Assembly: GCA_030037785.1 (NCBI GenBank)
Contig: JASHQA010000315.1
Coordinates: 1-41,020 of the forward strand
Length of the DNA: 41,020 nt
Source of the DNA: Streptosporangiaceae bacterium
GTDB lineage: Bacteria; Actinomycetota; Actinomycetes; Streptosporangiales; Streptosporangiaceae
Direction of reading: 5' to 3'
The notes under the pieces are model-generated. The model was given only the letters and a program-made list of their open reading frames with translations. It did not search any database and was not told where the DNA came from. Shown here piece after piece: positions 24,867 through 32,978 of the stretch; the stretch's first letter is position 1; every line of letters begins with the position of its first letter. The position numbers were made by a program, and so were the translations under genes.

Positions 24867-25802
24867 CTAGAAGGTCAGCACGAGCCTGCCGCGGGTCCCG
24901 CCCGCCTCGAGCTGGCGGTGCGCCTGCGCGGCGTCCGCGGCCGTGATCTCCCGCGCCACCCGCAGCGTGAGCGTGCCGTCGGCCACCAGCCCCGCCAGGT
25001 CCGCGAGCTTCGCCGCTTCGTGCAGGTAGTCGCCCACCAGCACCAGCGTGACAGTGATCCCTCGCTCGCTCTCCCCGGCGAACGGCCGCACGGCGATCAG
25101 CTGCCCGCCGTCGCGCACCGCGGCGAGCACCGGCGGGCCTATCAGCGCGGTGTCGACGACGGCGTCGACGCCGTCCGGCACCGCGCGCCGGATCGCCGCG
25201 GCCACATCCGGCCCGCGCTCGACCACGATGTCCGCGCCGAGCCTCTCGACGAGCTCGGTGTCGGCCGGGCTGGCATCGCCGATCACCCGCAGGCCCTCGG
25301 CGCGGGCGAGCTGCACCACGTACCCGCCGACGGCGCCTGCCGCCCCCGTGACGGCGAGCGTGCGGCCCGGTGGCAGCCCGAGCTTGTCTAGCGCCAGTCG
25401 CGCGGTCAGGCCGTTCATGGGCAGCGTCGCCGCCTCGGCGAGGCTGACGCCGTCCGGCACCCGCGCCACCGAGTCAGCGGGCACGACCACGTACTCGGCC
25501 TGCGCCCCGCGGCCCGTCGCGTACGGGAACACGATCGCGAAGACCCGCTCGCCCGGCCGCCACTCGGCCCCGGCACCAGCCGCGTCCACGGTCCCCGCGA
25601 GTTCCCACCCGGCTACGTACGGCGGTCCGTCGCCGTGCGGCGGCGGTCCGAATGCCCCGGCCCGCAACGCGGCGTCGCTCGGGTTGACGGTCGCAGCCGC
25701 GACCTTGATCCGCACCTCGCCAGCGCCGGGCTCGGGCATCGGCAGGTCGACTAGGTGCAGCACGTCAGGACCGCCAAACGAGGTGATGCCGACCGCGCGC
25801 AT
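24867..25802 (-). CDS. Zinc-independent MDR-family NADPH quinone/enone reductase
   Basis: A 311-residue medium-chain reductase. The N-terminal catalytic domain opens MRAVGITSFGGPDVL and includes VNPSDAALRAG and GWELAGTVDA. The Rossmann segment is VTGAAGAVGGYVVQLA (about 145-160). Structural and catalytic zinc Cys residues are absent, as in quinone/enone reductases. It would reduce a quinone or alpha,beta-unsaturated carbonyl with NADPH. The ATG at 25802 has GAGAGGAG 6 bases upstream and gives the family N-terminus, so the longer frame to 25853 is rejected. It lies 63 bases after the HAD gene and may be the last gene of the carboxylase cluster or separate. Confidence 0.9.
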   Translation of the reverse strand: MRAVGITSFGGPDVLHLVDLPMPEPGAGEVRIKVAAATVNPSDAALRAGAFGPPPHGDGPPYVAGWELAGTVDAAGAGAEWRPGERVFAIVFPYATGRGAQAEYVVVPADSVARVPDGVSLAEAATLPMNGLTARLALDKLGLPPGRTLAVTGAAGAVGGYVVQLARAEGLRVIGDASPADTELVERLGADIVVERGPDVAAAIRRAVPDGVDAVVDTALIGPPVLAAVRDGGQLIAVRPFAGESERGITVTLVLVGDYLHEAAKLADLAGLVADGTLTLRVAREITAADAAQAHRQLEAGGTRGRLVLTF

Positions 25803-25865
25803 CGCGTTCTCCTCTCTCCCGGCAGCGACGCCGAGCCCGCACCCGGCGAGCACGCTGCGTGTGCG

Positions 25866-26732
25866 TCAGGCCACCGCGGTCCGGCAGACCGACAGCAGCT
25901 CGTCCACGCCGGACACGTGCAGGTGCGGCCGCCGCTCCGGCGGCAGGTGCCGGTACGACTCGGGACCCCCGAGCCCCGACGACACCGCGACCGCCAGCGC
26001 GCGCCCGCGGTGTGCCATGGGCACTTCGAGCTCCGGGTCGTCCCCGACGACCACGAGCGATGACGCCGGGACCCGCAGCCGGCGGGCGGCCGTGCTCAGC
26101 GCGGCCCGTGAGGGCTTGCCGACCAGCTGGGTCCGGGCGCCGGTCAGGCTGCTGATCATCGCGGAGATCGCGCGTGAGGTACCGATCCCCCGACCCCCGG
26201 CGGTCGCGAAGAACAGCGACTGCGAGCAGCTGTACAGCCGGGCCCCAGACCAGACCGCGTGGCAGGCGGCTTCGAGGGCCGGCAGGGTGAACCCCGGATA
26301 CCAGCCGGCCAGCACCGCGTCCACCGCGCCCACCTCGGCCGGCCGGCCATCCGGCAGTGTGACGTCGAGGCCAGCGGTGCGCAGCGGCTCAGTCACTCCG
26401 TCGCCGCCGAGCACCAGCACGCGGCGATGGCCGCGGCGGGCGAACACCGTCGCCGCGCTGCTGGCCGGCGTCAGCACAGCGTCGTCGGGCAGCGCGAAGC
26501 CGATCGAGCGCAGCGTCCGCGCCAGCTGCTGCGGCGTCTTGGTGGTGCCGTTGGTGAAGACAGCGAACGGAAGCCCCTGCCCGGCGACCCAGCGGAGGAG
26601 GTCCACCGCACCTGGCAACGGGGTCAGACCCTGATTGTTCCGGTCGCCGAGTACCAGGGTTCCGTCCAGGTCGAAGACGAAACCGCGGGCGGCGCGCAAC
26701 CGGTTCACGAGGGGAACGGGGTCGTCAGCCAC
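25866..26732 (-). CDS. NagD-like HAD-IIA phosphatase
   Basis: A 288-residue HAD phosphatase of the C2-capped NagD/4-nitrophenylphosphatase group. Motif I is FVFDLDGTLVLGD, motif II is VFTNGTTKT, the motif III Lys is in LVGKPSRAAL, and motif IV is VVVGDDPELEV. A cap domain (about residues 75-190) sits between motifs II and III. These enzymes hydrolyse small phosphate monoesters. The start overlaps the carboxyltransferase gene by 8 bases, so it belongs to the same operon. I infer it may remove a dead-end or leaked phosphate ester from the upstream pathway; the sequence does not show the substrate. Confidence 0.88.
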   Translation of the reverse strand: MADDPVPLVNRLRAARGFVFDLDGTLVLGDRNNQGLTPLPGAVDLLRWVAGQGLPFAVFTNGTTKTPQQLARTLRSIGFALPDDAVLTPASSAATVFARRGHRRVLVLGGDGVTEPLRTAGLDVTLPDGRPAEVGAVDAVLAGWYPGFTLPALEAACHAVWSGARLYSCSQSLFFATAGGRGIGTSRAISAMISSLTGARTQLVGKPSRAALSTAARRLRVPASSLVVVGDDPELEVPMAHRGRALAVAVSSGLGGPESYRHLPPERRPHLHVSGVDELLSVCRTAVA

Positions 26733-28212
26733 GCGGCACCCCGTCCGCGTCGGCGCGCAGTTCGAGCCGGAAATCTGCCTTGTCGACCCGCACCTGCGTC
26801 AGCGGCGGTCGCTCCGCCAGCCCGCTGAGCAGGTCGAGCACCGGCTTGAACGCGGGGTTGTACCGCCGTGCGGCAGGACCCGCCGCGACCATCGCGTCCA
26901 CCTCCCCGGCGGGCATGGTGGCCCGCAGCAGGAACTCCTCGTCGGAAATGCCGCGCGGCAGCCGCCTGCGCAGCTCGGCCGGGGACGCCGGCGGTGGCTG
27001 GCCCTGCAGCTGGACAGCCCGCGGCCGGGACAGGATGCGGTCCCGGATGTTCGGGTCGACCGGCGCGGTCGGCCGGCCGAACTTGCCCAGCACGTACAGG
27101 ATCGTCTGATCGGGCACGTTGCCGTACCGCTCGGTACCGAGCACGTTGCACAGCGCCTGGCCACACACCATCTGCGGGAACGGCGTCACCATGATCGGGT
27201 AGCCAAGCTCGGCGCGAACCTGGCTCACCTCGGCCATGATCACGTCGAACCGGTCCGAGAGGCCGAGCTCGGCGAGCTGCCGGCGCAGCGTCGTCACCAC
27301 CCCGCCGGCCATCTGGTGGCGGAGGAACGACGCGTCGTACTCCTGCGGGACGCCGGGCGGCAGGCCCTCGGCCGCGGCGAGCTGGCCGAAATAGGCCGAG
27401 GCGGCCGCGAGCAGGCGGTCGTCCACGGCCACGGTGTGGCCGAGCTCGCGCAGGTTCGCGACCACGCGCTCCGCGTTCGGCAGCGACGTGCCGTTCGCCA
27501 GCGGCCCGCAGGCCACCTGGAGCACCTCGACGCCGAGCTCGGCGGCGGTCAGGTAGGTCAGCGGCGACAGACCGATGGTGCAGTGCGAGTGCAGCTCGAG
27601 CGGCAGCCGGCCAGCCAGCGCCGCCAGGATCGCCGGGAACAGCGTGCGCGCCCGGTCAGGGGTGAGCAGCCCGGCCGGGTCCTTGACATACACCCGGTCG
27701 AAGTCCGGCGACTCGGCCATCCGGGCGGCGAGGCCAGCGTAGAACTCATCATCGTGCACGGCGCTGATCGTGTACGTGAGCGCGCCGATGACCTCGGTGC
27801 CGCCCGCCTCGCGGACGTCTCGCGCGGATCGCAGCATCGCCGCCACGTCGTGCATGGGGTCCAGCACCACGAACCGCGTCAGGCCGGCCTCAACCAGCCG
27901 CCGGTAGGCGAGCCTGATCAGGTCCGGGTGCACCGGTTCCCAGGAGATGAACCGCAGCCCGGAGCCGATGAACTGGAGCGGCGTGTGCGGCATCGCGGCG
28001 TGGGTCAGCCGGATCCGTTCCCACGGGTCCTCGCGGTGGGTGCGGACGGCGACGCCCATGTGCGTGCTGGAGGTGAAGTCGAGCGCGTGGAAGCCGATCC
28101 GGTCAAGCACCGGCGCAATCTGCAGGATGTGCCGGGTGCGCAGGCCGGTAGCGCCCCACAGGCTCTGGTTGCCGTCCCGCAGCGACACGTCGACCAGCCG
28201 GATGTCAGCCAC
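26725..28212 (-). CDS. Biotin-dependent carboxyltransferase, pyruvate-carboxylase/OadA type with altered substrate pocket
   Basis: A 495-residue HMGL-like TIM barrel plus PYC/OADA C-terminal domain. Catalytic residues of the family are present: Arg12-Asp13...Gln16 (LRDGNQSL), Lys177 (VYVKDPAG, carbamylated in relatives), His208 and His210 (ELHSHCT) and Thr307 (MAGGVVTTL). DPWERIRLTHAAMPHTPLQ (62-80) aligns well to pyruvate carboxylase. The next stretch is FIGSGLR instead of LLRGxN, so the Arg that holds the pyruvate carboxylate is Ser84. This argues against pyruvate or oxaloacetate as substrate. It lacks a biotin domain; the carrier is the separate gene at 29569-30096. It overlaps the biotin carboxylase gene by 8 bases. 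Confidence 0.88.
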   Translation of the reverse strand: MADIRLVDVSLRDGNQSLWGATGLRTRHILQIAPVLDRIGFHALDFTSSTHMGVAVRTHREDPWERIRLTHAAMPHTPLQFIGSGLRFISWEPVHPDLIRLAYRRLVEAGLTRFVVLDPMHDVAAMLRSARDVREAGGTEVIGALTYTISAVHDDEFYAGLAARMAESPDFDRVYVKDPAGLLTPDRARTLFPAILAALAGRLPLELHSHCTIGLSPLTYLTAAELGVEVLQVACGPLANGTSLPNAERVVANLRELGHTVAVDDRLLAAASAYFGQLAAAEGLPPGVPQEYDASFLRHQMAGGVVTTLRRQLAELGLSDRFDVIMAEVSQVRAELGYPIMVTPFPQMVCGQALCNVLGTERYGNVPDQTILYVLGKFGRPTAPVDPNIRDRILSRPRAVQLQGQPPPASPAELRRRLPRGISDEEFLLRATMPAGEVDAMVAAGPAARRYNPAFKPVLDLLSGLAERPPLTQVRVDKADFRLELRADADGVPRG

Positions 28213-29572
28213 GGCGACCCCCGGCGGCCGGTTCTGGCTGCAGCAGCCGGCCGAGGAAGGCCGTGTCCACGCCGCCGACCGCGAACTCAGGTGCCGCTGC
28301 GACCCGCTCGTGCATGCCGAGCGTGGTCGGCACTCCGTCGATCTGGCACCGGGCCAGCGCCGCGCGCAGCCGGGTGAGCGCCTCGGCTCGGTCCCTGCCG
28401 CTCACCACGAGCTTGGCGAGCAGCGAGTCGTACCATGGCGGCACCGTCGTGCCGGCCTGCACGTGCGTGTCGACCCGAATGCCCGGCCCGGCCGGGAACG
28501 CCGCCGTCGTCACGGTGCCGGGAGTTGGCCGGAAGCCGTCGGTCCAGTCTTCCGCGTTGATCCGGCACTCGATCGCGTGCCCGGCCAGCGTGACGGCGCT
28601 CTGCCCGATGCGCAGCGGGTTGCCCTCCGCGATCCAGATCTGCTCCGCGACAAGGTCTAGCCCGCAGACTGCCTCGGTCACCGGGTGCTCGACCTGTATC
28701 CGGGCGTTCATCTCTAGGAAGTAGAACGCGTCGCTCTCGGGCTCGACGAGGAACTCGACCGTGCCAGCGCCGCGGTACCGCAGGTGCTCGCCGAAGGCCA
28801 CCGCTGACCGCCGGATGGCCTCGCGGAGTTCATCGCCGAGCAGCGGCGCTGGCGCCTCCTCGATCAGCTTCTGATACCGGCGCTGCACGGAGCAGTCCCG
28901 GTCGCCCAGGTGGATCACCGTGCGGCCGTCACCCAGTAGCTGAACCTCGACGTGCCGACCGGATGGCAGGTAGCGCTCCAGGTACACGCGCGAGTCACCG
29001 AACGCCGCGGCCGCCTCGGCCATGGCTAGCTCGACCGTGCCAGCGAGCGCATCCGGGCGAGCGACTGGCCGAAGACCACGGCCTCCGCCACCGCCGACGG
29101 CCTTAACCAGCACCGGAAAGCCGATGGCGGCCGCCAGGCCCACGGCGTCGCCGGGGCTGGCGACCTCACCGCCCTCGGCGACCGGCAGTCCTGCCGCGGT
29201 CGCGTGCCGACGCGCGGTCAGCTTGTCCCCGACCGCCTCGAGCTGGCCGGCGCTCGGACCGATGAACACGATGCCGGCCGCCGCACAAGCCCGGGCGAGC
29301 GCCGGGTTCTCGGACAGGAAGCCGTAACCCGGATGAATGGCGTCGGCGCCCGCGGCAACGGCGGCGCCGATCACGGCGTCGACGCTGAGGTAGCTGTCGC
29401 CTGGTGCGGCCGGGCCGAGCCGGATGACCGCGTCGGAAAGCCTGGCCGGCACCGAGTCCAGGTCCGCGTCGGAAGCGGCGAGCACCGCCTCGATGCCGAG
29501 CCGCTGGCAGCTGCGCAGCACGCGCACGGCGATCTCGCCCCGGTTAGCGATCAGCACGCGCCGCAGCATCAC
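28205..29572 (-). CDS. Biotin carboxylase subunit
   Basis: A 455-residue ATP-grasp enzyme that carboxylates biotin with bicarbonate and ATP. The N-terminal domain has RVLIANRGEIAVRV and HPGYGFLSEN. The glycine-rich ATP lid is VGGGGGRG. The active site shows RDCSVQRRYQKLIEEAPAP and FLEMNARIQVEHPVTE. The C-terminal domain includes INAEDW and a PGT turn. Length matches AccC-type stand-alone subunits. The GTG at 29572 overlaps the carrier-protein stop (GTGA); an ATG at 29569 is also possible. It works with the carrier upstream and the carboxyltransferase downstream in this operon, in place of an acetyl-CoA carboxylase set. Confidence 0.95.
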   Translation of the reverse strand: MMLRRVLIANRGEIAVRVLRSCQRLGIEAVLAASDADLDSVPARLSDAVIRLGPAAPGDSYLSVDAVIGAAVAAGADAIHPGYGFLSENPALARACAAAGIVFIGPSAGQLEAVGDKLTARRHATAAGLPVAEGGEVASPGDAVGLAAAIGFPVLVKAVGGGGGRGLRPVARPDALAGTVELAMAEAAAAFGDSRVYLERYLPSGRHVEVQLLGDGRTVIHLGDRDCSVQRRYQKLIEEAPAPLLGDELREAIRRSAVAFGEHLRYRGAGTVEFLVEPESDAFYFLEMNARIQVEHPVTEAVCGLDLVAEQIWIAEGNPLRIGQSAVTLAGHAIECRINAEDWTDGFRPTPGTVTTAAFPAGPGIRVDTHVQAGTTVPPWYDSLLAKLVVSGRDRAEALTRLRAALARCQIDGVPTTLGMHERVAAAPEFAVGGVDTAFLGRLLQPEPAAGGRRG

Positions 29573-30096
29573 GCCGGTTGCCTGATCCGCATGAGCACGG
29601 TGCCCTGGTCGGCGAATTGCGCGTTGTCCAGCAGGATCGCGGCGACCGTGCCGCGCGCCCCGGCGATCACCGAGTTCATCAGCTTCATCGTCTCGATGAT
29701 GCAGACCACTGTGTCCGGCGTGACCTGCGAGCCGACAGTCACGAACGGCGGCGCGCCGGGCCGCGGCGCCCGATAGAAGGTGCCCAGCAGGGGGGCGCGC
29801 ACCTCGACGAGGCTGTCGCCATCCTCGGCGACGGCCGGCACCTCGGCGACGGCCGGCACCTCGGCGACGGCCGGCATCTCGGCGCCGTCGGCTTCCGGTC
29901 CGGGCCCGGCCGCTGCCGCCGCGACGTCGGCCACGGCCACCGTGGCGTCAGCCAGCACTTCGGTCTGCTGGGTCCAGCCGCCCGCGGCCCGCCGCAGCGA
30001 CAGCCGGAACCGCGCCGTCTCAAGCCGCAGCTCGCTGTAGGGCAGGTCGTCGAGCAGCCGCAGGATGTCGCGAACGTCCTCGCTGGTCAACTCCAC
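29569..30096 (-). CDS. Biotin carboxyl carrier protein
   Basis: A 175-residue carrier. The N-terminal segment (LTSEDVRDILRLLDDLPYSE) resembles the start of AccB proteins. A flexible Ala/Pro/Glu/Val linker (about 45-95) includes three PAVAEV repeats. The C-terminal biotinyl domain (about 97-173) opens VRAPLLGTFYRAP and carries the biotin site Lys138 in ETMKLMN (Thr in place of the common Ala). It ferries carboxyl groups from the biotin carboxylase to the carboxyltransferase. The GTG start lies one base after the preceding stop, with GAAGAAGGG upstream. Gene order and overlaps show it is part of the carboxylase operon. Confidence 0.95.
   Translation of the reverse strand: MELTSEDVRDILRLLDDLPYSELRLETARFRLSLRRAAGGWTQQTEVLADATVAVADVAAAAAGPGPEADGAEMPAVAEVPAVAEVPAVAEDGDSLVEVRAPLLGTFYRAPRPGAPPFVTVGSQVTPDTVVCIIETMKLMNSVIAGARGTVAAILLDNAQFADQGTVLMRIRQPA
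29824..29884 (-). repeat. 18-bp tandem repeat coding for the carrier-protein linker
   Basis: Three copies of CTCGGCGACGGCCGGCAC (third with a final T) plus a 7-base partial, as read on the plus strand. On the minus strand they encode the PAVAEV repeats of the biotin carrier linker. Being a multiple of three, copy number changes would alter linker length without breaking the frame. Confidence 0.9.
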
Positions 30097-30097
30097 C

Positions 30098-31153
30098 TCA
30101 GCTGCCCTTCTTCAGGACTGACGGGCGGCCAAGCTGCTCGAACACGTGGTCCATCGGCCGCGCCTTGGGTGTCGCCACCGGTGCCGTCGGGCGAGAGCTC
30201 CAGACGGTCTCTGCCCGGCTCTGCAGCAGCACGATCGCGTCGCCCGTCACCGCCCACTCGATGTCCTGTGGAGTGCCGTAGTGCCGTTCCACCTGCGTGC
30301 CGAGGCGAGCCAGCGACCGGACCTCGTCGTCGTCGAGGCACGGCCGCTCGCGCAGGTCGGCCGCGACGTCTTCGGCCGTCGTGCCCAGTCCGTCAGGCGC
30401 CTGGCGGTGCAGCCGTGCCTTCGCCGCCACGCTGCGCCGCACGATCTCGCCGGTCACCTTGCTGACGACGAACGAGTCCGGCGTCACCTCCCCGCTCACC
30501 AGCACCGAGCCGAGTCCCCAGCTGCCCTCGATGGCTATCACCGACCGGTCGCCGGTAGTCGGGCTGCAGGTGAACATCACCCCTGCGGACCGCGGGTCAA
30601 CCATCCGCTGCACCACAATAGCCATGGCGGCTGGCGCTGGCAGGTGCTGCCCGAGCCGGTAGCTGACCGCCTCGGTGTTGTAGAGGCTCGCCCAGCACCG
30701 ACGCATCCGGTCGAGCACCGCGCCCGCGCCGCGTACCCAGAGGTAGGTGTCCTGGAGGCCGGCGAAGCTCGCCTCCGCGGCGTCCTCGCCGACCGCGCTG
30801 GACCGCACCGCCACCGGCGCGTCAGCGCCCAGCGCGAGGTAGGCCGCCGTGACCGCCGCGGCCAGCTCCGCGGCCACGGGCGTTGTCGTTATCTGGCCTC
30901 GGATGGCCGCCGTCGCGCGCTCGATCGCGGCGGGGTCGGCGCCTGACAGCGTCGCGATCCTCGCACCGATCGTGTCGCCGGGATCAGCGGCGCGCATCGC
31001 CCGCTCGAACGCCCGCACGGTGATGACGAATCCGGGCGGCACCGGCAGCCCGACCCGGTGCAGTTCGCCGAGGCTGGCGCCCTTCCCGCCTACCTCGGCG
31101 CGGTCGGTGGCACCGACCGCGCCGAGCGGGCACACCAGGCCAGTCGCAGTCAC
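30098..31153 (-). CDS. PEP-synthase/PPDK-type ATP-grasp (PEP/pyruvate-binding) subunit, stand-alone
   Basis: A 351-residue protein equal to the N-terminal nucleotide-binding half of PEP synthase. Landmarks are VGGKGASLGELHRVGLPVPPGF, VRSSAVGEDAAEASFAGLQDT, GVMFTCSPTTGD and the C-terminal PQDIEWAV...LLQSRAET. It lacks the phosphohistidine and PEP-barrel domains. The phosphohistidine domain is supplied by the adjacent gene, as in split phenylphosphate synthase. It should bind ATP and phosphorylate the swivel His of its partner. The GTG at 31153 follows the partner's stop by two bases. The open frame continues far upstream, but those codons overlap the partner gene in another frame. Confidence 0.88.
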   Translation of the reverse strand: MTATGLVCPLGAVGATDRAEVGGKGASLGELHRVGLPVPPGFVITVRAFERAMRAADPGDTIGARIATLSGADPAAIERATAAIRGQITTTPVAAELAAAVTAAYLALGADAPVAVRSSAVGEDAAEASFAGLQDTYLWVRGAGAVLDRMRRCWASLYNTEAVSYRLGQHLPAPAAMAIVVQRMVDPRSAGVMFTCSPTTGDRSVIAIEGSWGLGSVLVSGEVTPDSFVVSKVTGEIVRRSVAAKARLHRQAPDGLGTTAEDVAADLRERPCLDDDEVRSLARLGTQVERHYGTPQDIEWAVTGDAIVLLQSRAETVWSSRPTAPVATPKARPMDHVFEQLGRPSVLKKGS

Positions 31154-31155
31154 CT

Positions 31156-32970
31156 TCAGTCCAGGATGCGCACGATGCCGCGGTCTCCGTCGACGCGCAC
31201 GGTCTGACCGGTCTTGATTCGCTTGGTCGCGTGCCCCGTGCCGACGACGGCCGGCATGCCGTACTCGCGGGCCACGATCGCCGCGTGCGACATCGCGCCG
31301 CCGATGTCGGACACCGCCGCCTTGATCTTGCCGAAGACTGGTGCCCAGCTCGGCGCCGTCACGGCGCAGACGAGGATCTCGCCGTCCTGGACCTGGCCGA
31401 TCTCGTTCACGCTGTGCAGCACCCTCGCCACGCCCTCGACCACGCCCGGAGAGGCGGCGTAGCCGCGAATCTCCTGGCCGTGGTCGTTCTCGGCCGCCGC
31501 CCAGGTCGCGAGCGTCTCTGCGGTCACGCCCCACAGCATGCGCACGGCCGGGTCGTTCAGCGCTTCCGGCACGGGGCCGACGGCGGGCGGCGGTGACCAG
31601 CCTTTGAGCACCTCGAGCATCCGCTTGCGCTCGGCGATGATCGGAGCGAAGTGGCGCGCGCCCAGCGGCTTCGAGCCGGCTGACCAGGCCAGCATCACAT
31701 CCGTGAGGGCCTGGTCAATCTCGGTGTGGTGCAACTGGAAGATGTCCTCGGTCTCGGCGAGCACGCCCTGGCGAACGAGCAGGTCGCCGAACTCCCGGAT
31801 CTTGGCGAAGAACTGGGTGGTGAACCAGTGCTCGCAGTAGAACTTGTGGTCTTCCACGAACGGAAATACGAGCCGGGCCAGGCCCAGCATCTGATCAAAG
31901 GCGGCCTGTTCCTCCGCGCTGGTCAGCAGCGCACGGTACTCCGCGGCGATCCGCTCCCGCTCGAGCTTGAGCTCCTCGGTGGGGCGGTCCAGCGACTCGC
32001 CGTCGCGGACCAGCCGCACATACCGCGGCAGTGCCGTGAACGGCACCGTCAGGTCCTCGTTCCAGCTGCGGTGGTGGTGATAGAAGCCGTCGCCGGTGGA
32101 CACGTGGAACCATGGCACGCGGGCCTCGGCGAGCGCAGCCAGCCAGCGCTCGCCGCCCTCGCCGCGCTCAGCCATAGCTGTGAGCACGGCGCTCGCGTCA
32201 GCGCCGTCGGTCAGCAGGTCGTCGACGTGGTAGTCGACGGCGAGCTGGGCGAGTCGCTTCAGCTCGTCGTCGGGCCGGTACATGATCACGTCGATGCCCG
32301 CGCACATGCGCGCGACCATCTGATCCGGCATCTCCGGGAACGCCTGCTTGCAGAACTCGAAGAAGACCACGTAGGCGCCGTAGCCGAGCATGAGCATCTC
32401 CGTGTGGTGATGCCACGCCTTGGAGAACAGGTCGATGCAGCGCTGGAAGTTCTCCCGGACGTAGTGGTTCTGCGCGATGCCCACCGAGTTGAAGACCACG
32501 TCCGCATCCTCGATGTCGGGCAGCTCCGGCACCTTGATGCCTTCGATCTCGCTGATCAGCGCCGCCATCCGGGCCTTCCAGCCCTCGTAGAGGCTGTCCC
32601 AGTTCCCGTAGTAGTAGCCCGCGCGCTGCTGGAACGTGGCAAGCCGCTGCTCGATCTCCGCCGGGTCCGTAACCGGGATGGCGGTGATGTACACCCTGCC
32701 GTTGACGATCCGGTGCTCGATCCCGAGCGTGGTCGGGAACACGAACAGCCGGGCGGTGTTCGCGCCGATTGCGGTGTAGGGGATCTCGGATGTGATGCTG
32801 TCGAACGCGGGTACCGGCTCAGGGAAGTGCATCGCGTTGTGAAACCAGAAGCGGTTGTCGTCCTCCGGCTGGAACCGGGTGAAGTACTGGTACATCGAGC
32901 GCCATCCCTCGGCGCCCGGCACGTCCTCGATCTGCGAGGGAAGCGGGAAGCTGAAGCCGTCGTCACCCAT
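31156..32970 (-). CDS. PEP-utilising (phosphohistidine swivel) subunit with large novel N-terminal region
   Basis: A 604-residue protein. The C-terminal 90 residues form a PEP-utilising mobile domain with the phosphorylatable His562 in GGAMSHAAIVAREYGMPAVVG. The preceding 500 residues are mostly helical, rich in Trp, Tyr, His and Phe (for example WHHHTEMLMLGYGAYVVFFE and FYCEHWFTTQFFAKIREFG) and do not look like the PEP/pyruvate TIM barrel. By analogy with phenylphosphate synthase this part may bind the phosphoryl acceptor. The ATG at 32970 has AGGAG 6 bases upstream. It sits 8 bases after the CoA-ligase stop and 2 bases before the ATP-grasp partner. The aromatic-rich pocket would suit a small hydrophobic substrate, which is inference. 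Confidence 0.88.
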   Translation of the reverse strand: MGDDGFSFPLPSQIEDVPGAEGWRSMYQYFTRFQPEDDNRFWFHNAMHFPEPVPAFDSITSEIPYTAIGANTARLFVFPTTLGIEHRIVNGRVYITAIPVTDPAEIEQRLATFQQRAGYYYGNWDSLYEGWKARMAALISEIEGIKVPELPDIEDADVVFNSVGIAQNHYVRENFQRCIDLFSKAWHHHTEMLMLGYGAYVVFFEFCKQAFPEMPDQMVARMCAGIDVIMYRPDDELKRLAQLAVDYHVDDLLTDGADASAVLTAMAERGEGGERWLAALAEARVPWFHVSTGDGFYHHHRSWNEDLTVPFTALPRYVRLVRDGESLDRPTEELKLERERIAAEYRALLTSAEEQAAFDQMLGLARLVFPFVEDHKFYCEHWFTTQFFAKIREFGDLLVRQGVLAETEDIFQLHHTEIDQALTDVMLAWSAGSKPLGARHFAPIIAERKRMLEVLKGWSPPPAVGPVPEALNDPAVRMLWGVTAETLATWAAAENDHGQEIRGYAASPGVVEGVARVLHSVNEIGQVQDGEILVCAVTAPSWAPVFGKIKAAVSDIGGAMSHAAIVAREYGMPAVVGTGHATKRIKTGQTVRVDGDRGIVRILD

Positions 32971-32978
32971 GCTGTCTC

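Noticed and set aside
26635-28377. Plus-strand open frame of about 580 codons opposite the carboxyltransferase gene
   Set aside because: No recognisable domain; composition (Arg, His, Gly, Val) is that of a reverse-complement shadow of GC-rich coding DNA.
26725-29572. Simple reading of the carboxylase genes as pyruvate carboxylase or oxaloacetate decarboxylase
   Set aside because: The carboxyltransferase lacks the RGxN Arg, there is no membrane sodium-pump subunit, and the linked kinase-like and acetoacetyl-CoA synthetase genes are not explained by those enzymes. It is kept as the main alternative.
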